Source: QQUD01 sp039029915 (lineage in GTDB: Bacteria; Chloroflexota; Anaerolineae; Promineifilales; Promineifilaceae). From it: a stretch of 21,700 nucleotides of DNA. The stretch's first letter is position 1. Each line of letters opens with the position of its first letter. The position numbers and the translations under genes are program-made. The DNA lies in assembly GCA_039029915.1 (NCBI GenBank), contig JBCCFD010000084.1:1-21700 (forward strand), given 5' to 3'. Below are positions 1-6,659 of this stretch, in pieces. The notes beneath the pieces are model-generated. The model saw only the letters and a program-made list of their open reading frames with translations. It was not told where the DNA came from and searched no databases.

Positions 1-183
1 CCCGGGCTGATTGTGCATGATACACAAGATGAGATCGTGGGGTATGATTCCGCCAAAACAATTGCATCGGGCTGGGCATCGGCTGAACTGTTAACAACCC
101 ACGGACTCGGTCACAGTGGCATATTGCGAGATGTGAACGTTATTACTCACGTTGTTGAATTTCTAAATAAAGGTAAAGCCTGA
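1..183 (+). CDS. Alpha/beta hydrolase, C-terminal part (cut by window edge)
   Basis: An open frame runs from base 1 to a TGA at 181-183, giving 60 residues. It reads as the last part of an alpha/beta-hydrolase: the segment LIVHDTQDEIV looks like the strand and loop carrying the catalytic Asp, and GLGHSGILRD places a His where the catalytic His of the Ser-Asp-His triad is expected. The nucleophile Ser must lie upstream of the window. The substrate cannot be inferred. The SDR gene starts 44 bp downstream on the same strand, so the two may be co-transcribed. The fold call is fairly secure because both late-triad motifs have the right spacing; a peptidase or esterase of the same fold is equally possible. 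Confidence 0.75.
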   Translation, partial: PGLIVHDTQDEIVGYDSAKTIASGWASAELLTTHGLGHSGILRDVNVITHVVEFLNKGKA

Positions 184-227
184 GTCAGAACGAAGAACAG
201 TGTCTAAAGGCACAATAAGGAGTGTAC

Positions 228-968
228 ATGCCGGAAAAAGTGAATCCAGGCTGCGTGATCGTTGGGGCAGGCCCCGGCTTGGGCCTGACGATTGCCCGTC
301 GGTTTGCGCAGGGCGGCTTTGATATTGCGCTAATCAGTCGCAATCAAAACAAATTGCGCAGTCTAGCCGAAACTTTAAACGCTGAGGGATTCACGGCGGC
401 AGGGTTTGCCGCCGATGTGGCTATCGAAGAAAACCTCACGGCTGCTTTTATCCAGATCAAGCAGTGGAACGCGAATATTTCCACTCTAATTTACAATGCT
501 GCCGCCATGATTCCTGATGACGCCGTTGATTTGTCTCCAGCCGCCATGTTGGAAGGCATGGCGCTTAACTTTGGCGGGGCCATTTGCGCAGTCAATGCGG
601 TTTTACCCACAATGCGCGAGCGAGGCGGCGGCACGATTCTAATGACCGGCGGCGGGCTGGGGCTTGAACCGTACCCCCATTGGGCTTCACTGTCGGCTGG
701 AAAGGCCGCGTTACGCAGTTATGCAATTGCGCTGCATAAAGCCTTAGCCCCGGAAAATATTCACGTCGCTGTTGTGGCTGTATGCGGTCTTGTTGAGCCC
801 GGCGGCGCATTCGACCCTGATTTAATCGCGGAGGAATATTGGCAACTTCATGCTGAAGCTCAACCAAGCTGGCGGCGCGAGTTAGTTTATCTGCCCCAGG
901 GAGCTGACCCATATTACAATGATGCAGAGGGCGTTTATCGCATGACCTCGTTACCAATCAAGCCATAA
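228..968 (+). CDS. Atypical short-chain dehydrogenase/reductase (SDR) family protein
   Basis: A 246-residue Rossmann-fold protein. The nucleotide-binding glycine motif is GAGPGLGL (residues 13-20), Asn-Ala-Ala at 90-92 is the NAG-type structural motif, and Lys159 sits in SAGKAALRSYA, the usual active-site helix. The catalytic Tyr of YxxxK is replaced by Leu155, and the expected catalytic Ser strand reads ILMTGGGLG. The protein may therefore bind NAD(P) without normal SDR chemistry. I chose the ATG at 228 because AAGGAG (217-222) lies 5 nt before it; a GTG at 222 is in frame but overlaps that ribosome-binding site. It follows the hydrolase closely and probably shares its transcript. The SDR fold is secure; the substrate is unknown. 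Confidence 0.85.
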   Translation: MPEKVNPGCVIVGAGPGLGLTIARRFAQGGFDIALISRNQNKLRSLAETLNAEGFTAAGFAADVAIEENLTAAFIQIKQWNANISTLIYNAAAMIPDDAVDLSPAAMLEGMALNFGGAICAVNAVLPTMRERGGGTILMTGGGLGLEPYPHWASLSAGKAALRSYAIALHKALAPENIHVAVVAVCGLVEPGGAFDPDLIAEEYWQLHAEAQPSWRRELVYLPQGADPYYNDAEGVYRMTSLPIKP

Positions 969-1084
969 GAACCATACTATCTGAATGCATTCTGTGATGA
1001 TGGCCAAAATCTGCTCATTTATAAACTAAGATATATTGGTAATAGCAATACTAACCGGATAGTGACTCAATGATGCCACCGCTA

Positions 1085-1100
1085 GTTGACTCCTATCAAC
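1085..1100. promoter_or_regulatory. MarR-type operator, copy 1 (GTTGA-N6-TCAAC)
   Basis: An inverted repeat GTTGA-CTCCTA-TCAAC lies 21 bp upstream of the probable ATG of the MarR-family gene. The same arms and the same 6-bp spacing recur twice upstream of the next gene (1599-1616 and 1628-1643). That is the arrangement expected for an autoregulated MarR repressor and its target. A weak promoter, TTGGTA (1036-1041) with GATAGT (1058-1063), could place the operator just downstream of the transcription start. Binding is inferred. Confidence 0.65.
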
Positions 1101-1121
1101 AACTATGGTTCACTTTCTTCT

Positions 1122-1556
1122 ATGAATAGGAACCGAACGATTCATGAAGTAGCATTCCGTTTGAGCTACGATATCGGGGAGCAAATTGCACCAAGCTTAA
1201 CTAATTTAAAAATCTCATTGCCTCGACAGCAGTTAAGGGCTATGCGTAGGGTTTGGGCTAAGGGTGAAACAACCTTGGCCGACCTCTGCACAACTCTCAA
1301 ACGAGATAAGGGACAAGTGGCGCGCATAATCGACGAGCTGTGTAACGCCGACCTCCTTGTACGAAAACCAAATCCTCGAGATGGCCGCAGTAAACTAATC
1401 CTGCTTACCCCCCAAGGCCATCAGTTCTTTGAGGCAATTGAAGAGATTGAGGCAAAGTTCTCTAGCAAGCTCATTGAAGGCATTAGCAAAGAGGATTTAG
1501 AGGTTTTTTTTCGAGTGTCTGATCAGCTATCTGAAAATATCCGGACTCTTAAATAA
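1122..1556 (+). CDS. MarR-family transcriptional regulator
   Basis: A 144-residue winged-helix regulator. After an N-terminal dimerisation helix comes the helix-turn-helix TLADLCTTLKRDKGQVARII, then the wing with the family's typical D-G-R-S-K turn (PRDGRSKLILLT), then a C-terminal dimerisation helix. The length is normal for MarR. The frame is open back to a TTG at 1086, but that start would put the operator at 1085-1100 inside the gene, so the ATG at 1122 is preferred. No good Shine-Dalgarno sequence precedes either start. Three copies of one inverted repeat around this gene and the next suggest that it represses itself and the small membrane protein at 1697. The ligand is unknown. Confidence 0.88.
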   Translation: MNRNRTIHEVAFRLSYDIGEQIAPSLTNLKISLPRQQLRAMRRVWAKGETTLADLCTTLKRDKGQVARIIDELCNADLLVRKPNPRDGRSKLILLTPQGHQFFEAIEEIEAKFSSKLIEGISKEDLEVFFRVSDQLSENIRTLK

Positions 1557-1598
1557 ACTGAAGATAGTGGCGGGTAAACTGGGTCTTAAGCCGCAGAT

Positions 1599-1616
1599 GG
1601 TTGACAAATATCAACC
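1599..1616. promoter_or_regulatory. MarR-type operator, copy 2, over the -35 box
   Basis: GGTTGA-CAAATA-TCAACC is an 18-bp inverted repeat with 6-bp arms. It covers the TTGACA -35 hexamer (1601-1606) of the promoter for the downstream membrane protein. It matches copies 1 and 3 in arms and spacing. Confidence 0.75.
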
Positions 1617-1629
1617 TCTTCAATATAGT
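1601..1629 (+). promoter_or_regulatory. Sigma-70-type promoter of the 1697 gene
   Basis: TTGACA (1601-1606), a 17-bp spacer and TATAGT (1624-1629) form a near-consensus promoter. One operator copy covers the -35 box and another begins at the end of the -10 box. A repressor bound to either would block RNA polymerase. Confidence 0.75.
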
Positions 1630-1643
1630 TGATTATTATCAAC
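1628..1643. promoter_or_regulatory. MarR-type operator, copy 3, over the -10/+1 region
   Basis: GTTGA-TTATTA-TCAAC has its centre 28 bp from the centre of copy 2. It overlaps the end of the -10 box and the predicted transcription start near 1636. Same arms and spacing as copies 1 and 2. Confidence 0.72.
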
Positions 1644-1696
1644 CATATTAAGGGTTTCGGGCGATTTAGTTCGTCCTGATATTTAGGAGATTTATC

Positions 1697-2086
1697 ATGA
1701 CACGTGTTGCTCAAATACTTTGTGCATTGTTTGTTCTTGTTCTGGGCGGGTCAGCAATCGTATCCATTTTTTCCCCACTTACTATTTTTGATCCGGTCGG
1801 ATTTACGGCCGTTGACAACTATGGCGTAACAAATATGCGAACCTTAGGCGCACCAACACTCAGCTTGGCTATTTTTACAGCCATTGCCGCTGTTCGAAAG
1901 GAGTGGCTTCTGGTTCTGCCGGTCTCTATGTACTTTTTTTTCAACTTCTCAGCTAGGTTAATTTCCATTTTCGCAGAAGGTTATGAACCTGTAATGCTTC
2001 GGGGCTTGCTTCTGACGATTGTGCTATTCATTCTTTCTCAGGTGGCATTAAATATTTTTCGAACTTCTGAGGTGTCTAAAAAATAA
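1697..2086 (+). CDS. Small polytopic membrane protein, DUF4345-like
   Basis: A 129-residue hydrophobic protein with about four predicted membrane helices: roughly residues 4-27, 50-66, 69-92 and 100-122. The middle segment, with NMRTLGAPTLSLAIF followed by a charged loop (RKEW), resembles DUF4345-type proteins, in which a conserved Arg-containing loop precedes a Gly-rich helix. No function is established for that family. AGGAG (1685-1689) lies 7 nt before the ATG. The gene sits behind a strong promoter flanked by two operator copies that match one in front of the MarR gene, so it is the likely MarR target. The codons for Thr-Ala-Val at 1805-1812 carry an ACGGCCGT palindrome. Family assignment is moderate; membrane location is confident. 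Confidence 0.72.
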   Translation: MTRVAQILCALFVLVLGGSAIVSIFSPLTIFDPVGFTAVDNYGVTNMRTLGAPTLSLAIFTAIAAVRKEWLLVLPVSMYFFFNFSARLISIFAEGYEPVMLRGLLLTIVLFILSQVALNIFRTSEVSKK

Positions 2087-2156
2087 TCTACCCTTTTTTC
2101 TTCTAGACCACTTACCAAAATGCCAAGTTCCCAACACAATAATCAAAATAAACAGG

Positions 2157-2185
2157 GCGTTATACAACTGTATAGCGCTTTTTTT
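2157..2185 (+). terminator. Rho-independent terminator after the 1697 gene
   Basis: A 9-bp stem (2157-2165 pairing with 2170-2178, with one G-T wobble) and a 4-nt loop are followed directly by seven T residues (2179-2185). It ends the MarR/membrane-protein unit. The rest of 2087-2303 shows nothing else I can name. Confidence 0.85.
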
Positions 2186-2303
2186 AATAAAAGCTTCGGA
2201 ACCCCGAGGAAACGAAGTTTATAGCCGTCGTTTAATTCAAAGCAGAAACCCCGTTTCACTTGATTCAAAATCCTTCTAAATTAAGGTCAAGAGAAATTCA
2301 CCC

Positions 2304-2334
2304 TTGACTTTGGTGTTACCTCAATGTTTATACT
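2304..2334 (+). promoter_or_regulatory. MerR-type promoter with 19-bp spacer
   Basis: TTGACT (2304-2309) and TATACT (2329-2334) are separated by exactly 19 bp. This overlong spacer is the hallmark of promoters that a MerR-family activator must untwist. The spacer (TTGGTGTTACCTCAATGTT) resembles those of the sites at 6492 and 6534. It lies 43 bp upstream of the MerR-family gene at 2378, so autoregulation is likely. Confidence 0.72.
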
Positions 2335-2377
2335 CCTAGTCGTAAGTTGAACACAGAACGAAGGACGAAAAGAAAGC

Positions 2378-3235
2378 ATGTTCAAGATTGGCGAATTTTC
2401 TCAGATTGCTCAAGTTTCAGATAATCTATTGCGTCATTACGACTCAATTGATTTGCTCAAGCCAATCCATGTTGATGAATGGACGGGCTATCGCTACTAC
2501 AGCGCATCACAACTACCTCAGCTTAACAGAATATTGGCACTTAAGGATTTAGGTTTATCACTTGAAGAAGCGCGCCAAGTCTTGGCCGACAATATTAAGC
2601 CAAGTGAAATTCGGCACATTTTATCGAATCAAAAAGCAGCTATTGAAGAAATGATCCGGTCAGAAAAAATGCGTTTGCATCGTGTCGAAGCCCGACTGCA
2701 AGAAATTGAAGCAGAGGGAAGTCTTGAAAATTTAGAGATTATTATTAAGCACGTGCCATCTCAACCATTTTTAGCCATGGATTATCGAATATTCCTGTTA
2801 GATGAGGCGCCTGATTTTGTGAGAAAAGTTAGCCAACACGTTGAAACGGCAATTGGCAAAAAACCGATTAAACACTTTGCCATCATATTCAATTATGATG
2901 GCTTCAGGACAGAAAATGTTGATGTAGAAGCGGGTATGGTTCTGGCTGAGCCAAAAGAAATACAAATTCCATTCAGTGCCACCACTTCTTTAACGCTTCG
3001 CAAATTACCAGAAGAAAAACAGGTCGTGACGCTGGTGCATCATGAGAAGAACCATATTCTCTTTAATGTTTTCGGGGCATTGGGTCGCTGGTTAGAACGA
3101 AACGACTATCAGCTTTCAGGTGCAGTGCGAAAATTATATCTCACGCCTCCTGATCCAAAAGAGGAAGATAAGGCACTGGTAGAAATTCAGTTTCCTATCC
3201 AGCCAACTATAAAATCATTCCCTTACAAAGGGTGA
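2378..3235 (+). CDS. MerR-family regulator with GyrI-like ligand-binding domain
   Basis: A 285-residue protein. Residues 1-70 form the MerR winged helix: FKIGEFSQIAQVSDNLLRHY is helix-turn-helix 1, GYRYYSASQL is the wing, and LALKDLGLSLEEARQVL is the family signature helix. Residues 75-112 form the dimerisation coiled coil. The C-terminal part, from about residue 118 (LEIIIKHVPSQPFLAM), has the look of a GyrI/AraC effector-binding domain and ends PIQPTIKSFPYKG. This is the BmrR-like architecture used for multidrug or small-molecule sensing. Its own promoter has a 19-bp spacer. A second protein of the same layout is encoded at 4352-5215 on the other strand. The ligand is unknown. Confidence 0.9.
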   Translation: MFKIGEFSQIAQVSDNLLRHYDSIDLLKPIHVDEWTGYRYYSASQLPQLNRILALKDLGLSLEEARQVLADNIKPSEIRHILSNQKAAIEEMIRSEKMRLHRVEARLQEIEAEGSLENLEIIIKHVPSQPFLAMDYRIFLLDEAPDFVRKVSQHVETAIGKKPIKHFAIIFNYDGFRTENVDVEAGMVLAEPKEIQIPFSATTSLTLRKLPEEKQVVTLVHHEKNHILFNVFGALGRWLERNDYQLSGAVRKLYLTPPDPKEEDKALVEIQFPIQPTIKSFPYKG

Positions 3236-3471
3236 CTGATCCCAGAGTGTTTTAAGGACTAATGGATCCAAACTGTTTGTCAAAACCTCAGGTTTCGCCA
3301 TCGCTTTCTATCCGGCAATCCTTGTTAGGCAGAACACTAGAAGTTCGCAATTAATTTCACCATTTAGTTTGTAATTTCGAATAGCCCATAGTTTTTGTGG
3401 AAAAAGAGATGTTCAGTTTTTCTGGCAGGTCTTTCCCCATGCCTGCTGTGCGCTATTTAGTCAATCAAGCA

Positions 3472-3492
3472 GTGCAACGTTACCTGTTGCAC
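3472..3492. promoter_or_regulatory. Inverted repeat GTGCAAC-N7-GTTGCAC
   Basis: Perfect 7-bp arms (3472-3478 and 3486-3492) with a 7-bp spacer lie 25 bp upstream of the ABM-like gene's start codon and just before its ribosome-binding site. It could be an operator or a leader hairpin. No other copy was seen in the window. I see no clear promoter in the rest of 3236-3517. Confidence 0.5.
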
Positions 3493-3517
3493 ACAAATTC
3501 CAACGACGGAGGACATT

Positions 3518-4168
3518 ATGAAAAAATCAAGTTTTATTTCTTTAGAAGCGGTTGCTGGGCAAGAAAATGCACTATCAGACTTCCTAAAACACGGTGCTGA
3601 GATTGTGGGATCGACTGAGCCAGAAACGCTCCTCTGGACGGCCGTTCAATCACCAGATGCCAGCCAATGCGCTATTTTTGACACATTTGGGTCTGAGGCT
3701 GGACGAAACGCCCATTTCGATGGCCAGGTTGCTGCCGCCCTCAACGCCAATGCAGCAACCCTCGTAAAAGGCGGATGGGATGAAGGCGTCGTTCCCAATA
3801 TTCAGAATGGATCGATTATTGGGTCAAAGGTCGGTACCACATCAACAGATGTCAAGCTCGCTATGTGGATCCCGCTCACCGCACAAGAAGGAAAATCCCA
3901 ACAGTTAGCAAACCTATTGTCAATGGGGGCACAAATGGTGACTGATTCAGAACCGCAAACCCTCTATTGGTTTGCTCTACAGCTTAACGATACGCAATTT
4001 GCAATTATTGACTTCTTCGCAGATCAATCGGGTATTGATGCACATTTTGCAGGAAAGGTTGCGGCAGCGCTGCACGATAACGCAGAAGTGTTGGTCGAAG
4101 GCGGTTGGGAACAGGGTGTTGTGGCAGGGATTCAACAGTTTAATGTTTTGGCCTTTATAGATCGGTAA
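3518..4168 (+). CDS. Tandem-domain antibiotic-biosynthesis-monooxygenase-like (ABM) protein
   Basis: A 216-residue protein made of two copies of a roughly 100-residue ferredoxin-like unit of the ABM/YgiN type (dimeric alpha+beta barrel). The repeats are plain to see: EPETLLWTAVQ (34-44) matches EPQTLYWFALQ (145-155), NAHFDGQVAAAL (64-75) matches DAHFAGKVAAAL (174-185), and LVKGGWDEGVV (82-92) matches LVEGGWEQGVV (192-202). The fusion presumably folds as an intramolecular version of the usual homodimer. Family members include quinol and heme monooxygenases, but many have no known activity. GGAGG (3508-3512) precedes the ATG. It lies between two MerR-type regulator genes. An ACGGCCGT palindrome encodes Thr-Ala-Val at 3638-3645. 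Confidence 0.82.
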   Translation: MKKSSFISLEAVAGQENALSDFLKHGAEIVGSTEPETLLWTAVQSPDASQCAIFDTFGSEAGRNAHFDGQVAAALNANAATLVKGGWDEGVVPNIQNGSIIGSKVGTTSTDVKLAMWIPLTAQEGKSQQLANLLSMGAQMVTDSEPQTLYWFALQLNDTQFAIIDFFADQSGIDAHFAGKVAAALHDNAEVLVEGGWEQGVVAGIQQFNVLAFIDR

Positions 4169-4212
4169 AATCAGACCTAAATTTCCCATATCATACTTAA
4201 ACAAATAATTTT

Positions 4213-4250
4213 CAAATTGGCCGTTTGGAATATTCCAAACGGCCAATTTG
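4213..4250. repeat. Perfect 38-bp palindrome between convergent genes
   Basis: The stretch from 4213 to 4250 equals its own reverse complement across 19-bp arms, with the centre at GGAAT/ATTCC. The arms contain GGCCGTTT/AAACGGCC, related to the dispersed ACGGCCGT motif. It lies 44 bp past the stop of the rightward ABM-like gene and about 100 bp past the stop of the leftward MerR gene, so a bidirectional terminator is the simplest idea. However, neither side has a run of T residues next to the stem. Confidence 0.75.
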
Positions 4251-4324
4251 CCACTTCAATTTGTCACTCGTGCCTTAGGTTAATAGTGGGTTTGTAGTCA
4301 TGGTAGATCAGGCTGAGAAACACA

Positions 4325-4355
4325 GATATACACTTTAACATTGTACTAAAGTCAG
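4325..4355 (-). promoter_or_regulatory. Orphan MerR-type promoter with 19-bp spacer, reading leftward
   Basis: On the minus strand CTGACT (4355-4350), a 19-bp spacer (TTAGTACAATGTTAAAGTG) and TATATC (4330-4325) match the other three MerR-type sites of the region. The dyad ACTTTA...TAAAGT lies across the spacer. The -35 box overlaps the stop codon of the MerR gene itself. Transcription would start near 4318 and run towards the palindrome at 4213-4250, where there is no gene on that strand. It could drive a short RNA or be a relic; it may also bind protein without acting as a promoter. Confidence 0.55.
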
Positions 4356-5215
4356 AAATTAGCCTTAGGAAATTTTTCAATGGGAACCTGTAATTCCACA
4401 ACCGGTTTTCCTATATGATTCTTCACCTGATTAACTAAAGGAGAATGATGCACCTCACGAAATGCACCTACGGGACGATAAGCTTCCCGGCTTGCCCATT
4501 GTTCCATATATTTGATAGCTGAGTTTATTTGACTATAGTCTCCCGAAAACAGTAAGGTTGCGGCCACTGGAGCTGCGTCTAACTGACGAACTTGAACACG
4601 CGAGTATGTATTTATTCCTAAAGCTTTCGAAGGCACGACAACGCACGCTTCCAAATCAATATCTATTTCATCATAGGTGGACATATGATAAAGATTGATT
4701 GTGGGTGATTCAGCTATTAACCCAAGCTTAGTAAGTACCTCGTGGATTTCATAATGGAGCGCATTGCAATAGTAAGAGGCATCAACCCGAGAGGCAACAA
4801 TCATCCTGATACTCGCCACCGTATAAGCAGGGAGCGGCTTGATAATAATTTCATAAGGTGCTAGACGTGATTCATTTTTAATTTGTTGTAGACGATGATG
4901 CACTTGCTGGAGTTGATACTGTCGCTCAGCGATCTCTTGTTCAATATCATCCTTGTGTTGAAGTAGCATCTCTTCCATTTGATCGACACTAATATTTGCG
5001 ATAAGGGCGTCCTTTATCGCAGCCAACGATAAACCCAACCCCCGGAGGGCAATAATGCGATTAAGCTGACCAAGTTGCTCGACGGCGTAGTATCGATATC
5101 CTGTTTCCTTATCGATAAAATGAGGCTGGAGCAACCCTTGCTTTTCATAGTTTCGTACCCGATGGGTGGAGATTTGAGCAAGTTTTGCGAAATCGCCAAT
5201 CTTAAGTTTTGTCAT
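4352..5215 (-). CDS. MerR-family regulator with GyrI-like ligand-binding domain
   Basis: A 287-residue protein with the same architecture as the regulator at 2378: MerR helix-turn-helix (LKIGDFAKLAQISTHRVRNYE), wing with GYRYYAVEQL, signature helix with LRGLGLSLAAIKDAL, a coiled coil near residues 75-110, and a C-terminal GyrI-like sensing domain starting near APYEIIIKPLPAYTVAS and ending ELQVPIEKFP. The ATG at 5215 is used; an in-frame GTG lies one codon upstream. It lies downstream of, and on the same strand as, the membrane-protein gene at 5462-6439, whose upstream region carries two MerR-type sites. A third such site overlaps its own stop codon. Its own upstream region (5219-5461) shows no clear promoter. 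Ligand unknown. Confidence 0.9.
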   Translation of the reverse strand: MTKLKIGDFAKLAQISTHRVRNYEKQGLLQPHFIDKETGYRYYAVEQLGQLNRIIALRGLGLSLAAIKDALIANISVDQMEEMLLQHKDDIEQEIAERQYQLQQVHHRLQQIKNESRLAPYEIIIKPLPAYTVASIRMIVASRVDASYYCNALHYEIHEVLTKLGLIAESPTINLYHMSTYDEIDIDLEACVVVPSKALGINTYSRVQVRQLDAAPVAATLLFSGDYSQINSAIKYMEQWASREAYRPVGAFREVHHSPLVNQVKNHIGKPVVELQVPIEKFPKANF

Positions 5216-5461
5216 CACTCAATAAAAATCCTATCATTTACTCAATATCCCTCCCACCGATAAATATATATCTTCAATCGGATTCGAGCTGAATTTTACA
5301 TACCAAATAAAAAATCTTCATCCTCTATGATTAGCAATTTAGTCAGACCAAGCCTATAACATATTCACCTTAGCTGGATTCTTCTACTTAAAGCTCATCA
5401 TCATGTTAATGTTGAAAAAATCAACCCTATTAAAGTAGACCAACAGGTTATAAGAGCTTGT

Positions 5462-6439
5462 TTATTGGAGACCAAACAAGAATGCCACGGTTGGTGCATC
5501 AGCCCAAATATGAAATGATACCACGTGAAAAGCAATCATATGCAGCCAGCTATTTCCGGTGCGTACGGTTAGCATTGCTTTAACCAATCCCGGACCCATG
5601 TTACGTGTTACCCAAAAAAGAATAACGTAAAATGCATGCCCACCACTTTCAAAAACAATCCCACCATCTGTTGAACTAAACATCGCATATGTAAACGTCA
5701 GGACGATGACTGTTGTAATTGGGGAGTTCGTCAACATCATGATACGGGGGGCAACAATCGCTTGGGTCATAATCACAATTGGAATACCTGCACCCAGACC
5801 ATACATGATTAAAGTTAGCGGTACAGCGCTCACCATTTGAGAGGGGGTCAACGACAGAAACCCCCGAGTCGTAATCGCAAAAAAGGCGTCAATACCGCCA
5901 ATCGCGAGCAATGGCCAGATATCTAGAGACCAATTGTTACCGGCTAGTCCTAAATCGATATTGGAAGATCCTCGCCAACGGAAAAACAGGTATGGAATTG
6001 CCCCATAAAAGATAAAATTTATGGTCATCCAATTGATCATGTCTTGAGCACCAAAATTGACACCCTCAGCTAACAGATCAGGCGGATGGTAGGTAATACC
6101 AAAAGAGGCCAATCCGATGATGGCTACAAAATAATACAAACCAAAAATAACAAGATCCTGAACGGCTTTGTCTCTTGCAGGCGAGCGAGCGACAAAATCA
6201 GGTAGCGTGCGGTTCCGTGTAATAAGATAAATAATCAATGAAAGGACAAGAAACTGTGGCATAAGAACAAATTCACCACTAATTTGTTCTGGAACCATTT
6301 CAGCAATAGCTGGTATTTGGGGGCCTCCCAGACCGTAAATAGTTAAACCCAATACAGTGAATGCTATTGCTATTTGAACACTACGATTGCGGCCGACCTT
6401 GATAAAATCATGGCTTGCGCCACTTATAAATTCAGACAT
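5462..6439 (-). CDS. Multi-pass membrane protein, possibly CPBP-like
   Basis: A 325-residue polytopic protein with about eight hydrophobic helices after a short charged N-terminus. The last third holds a His-rich segment (SWLHMIAFHVVSFHIW). CPBP/Abi-type intramembrane proteins also carry late His residues, but the EExxxR motif that defines active CPBP proteases is not present, so the family link is tentative. The frame stays open upstream to 6550, but the ATG at 6439 is the likely start: TCCTT (AAGGA on the coding strand) lies at 6446-6450, and the extra codons would overlap two promoter elements. Both upstream promoters have the 19-bp spacer of MerR control, so the gene is probably induced by one of the two nearby MerR regulators. 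An efflux, resistance or stress role would fit that control but is inference. Confidence 0.7.
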   Translation of the reverse strand: MSEFISGASHDFIKVGRNRSVQIAIAFTVLGLTIYGLGGPQIPAIAEMVPEQISGEFVLMPQFLVLSLIIYLITRNRTLPDFVARSPARDKAVQDLVIFGLYYFVAIIGLASFGITYHPPDLLAEGVNFGAQDMINWMTINFIFYGAIPYLFFRWRGSSNIDLGLAGNNWSLDIWPLLAIGGIDAFFAITTRGFLSLTPSQMVSAVPLTLIMYGLGAGIPIVIMTQAIVAPRIMMLTNSPITTVIVLTFTYAMFSSTDGGIVFESGGHAFYVILFWVTRNMGPGLVKAMLTVRTGNSWLHMIAFHVVSFHIWADAPTVAFLFGLQ

Positions 6440-6491
6440 ATTTAATCCTTCAATCTCCTTTGTTTTGACAAACAATTTATAGGGTTGAGGG

Positions 6492-6522
6492 ATGCTAAAC
6501 CTTAGCACAGCACCAAGGTCAA
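6492..6522 (-). promoter_or_regulatory. MerR-type promoter, proximal copy (19-bp spacer)
   Basis: On the minus strand TTGACC (6522-6517), a 19-bp spacer (TTGGTGCTGTGCTAAGGTT) and TAGCAT (6497-6492). It shares most bases with the distal copy 42 bp upstream. A start near 6485 would give a leader of about 45 nt before the ATG at 6439. Confidence 0.75.
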
Positions 6523-6533
6523 TAGGGTTTAGA

Positions 6534-6564
6534 ATGATAAACTTTAGCACAGTACTAAGGTCAA
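6534..6564 (-). promoter_or_regulatory. MerR-type promoter, distal copy (19-bp spacer)
   Basis: On the minus strand TTGACC (6564-6559), a 19-bp spacer (TTAGTACTGTGCTAAAGTT) and TATCAT (6539-6534). The dyad CCTTAG...CTAAAG spans the spacer. Its -10 box is closer to consensus than that of the proximal copy. Confidence 0.78.
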
Positions 6565-6601
6565 GGAATTCTGTTGGGTAAACTGATTATGGCTGGCTGA
6601 A

Positions 6602-6609
6602 ACGGCCGT
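6602..6609. repeat. ACGGCCGT palindrome, intergenic
   Basis: Set in GAAACGGCCGTTTGCT, 38 bp upstream of the distal MerR-type promoter. The flanking bases are nearly the same as at 19043-19050. It is the only intergenic copy not placed just after a stop codon. Confidence 0.9.
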
Positions 6610-6659
6610 TTGCTGAGTCTATTATAAATACTGTAGAATCTCGTAAGATGCCAAATTAG

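Noticed and set aside
592..957. Open frame on the minus strand inside the SDR gene
   Set aside because: It is the reverse shadow of a well-supported gene; the translation has no family motifs and no ribosome-binding site.
3397..3600. 67-codon open frame overlapping the ABM-like gene start
   Set aside because: It lacks a ribosome-binding site, has no recognisable motifs and overlaps the better supported gene at 3518.
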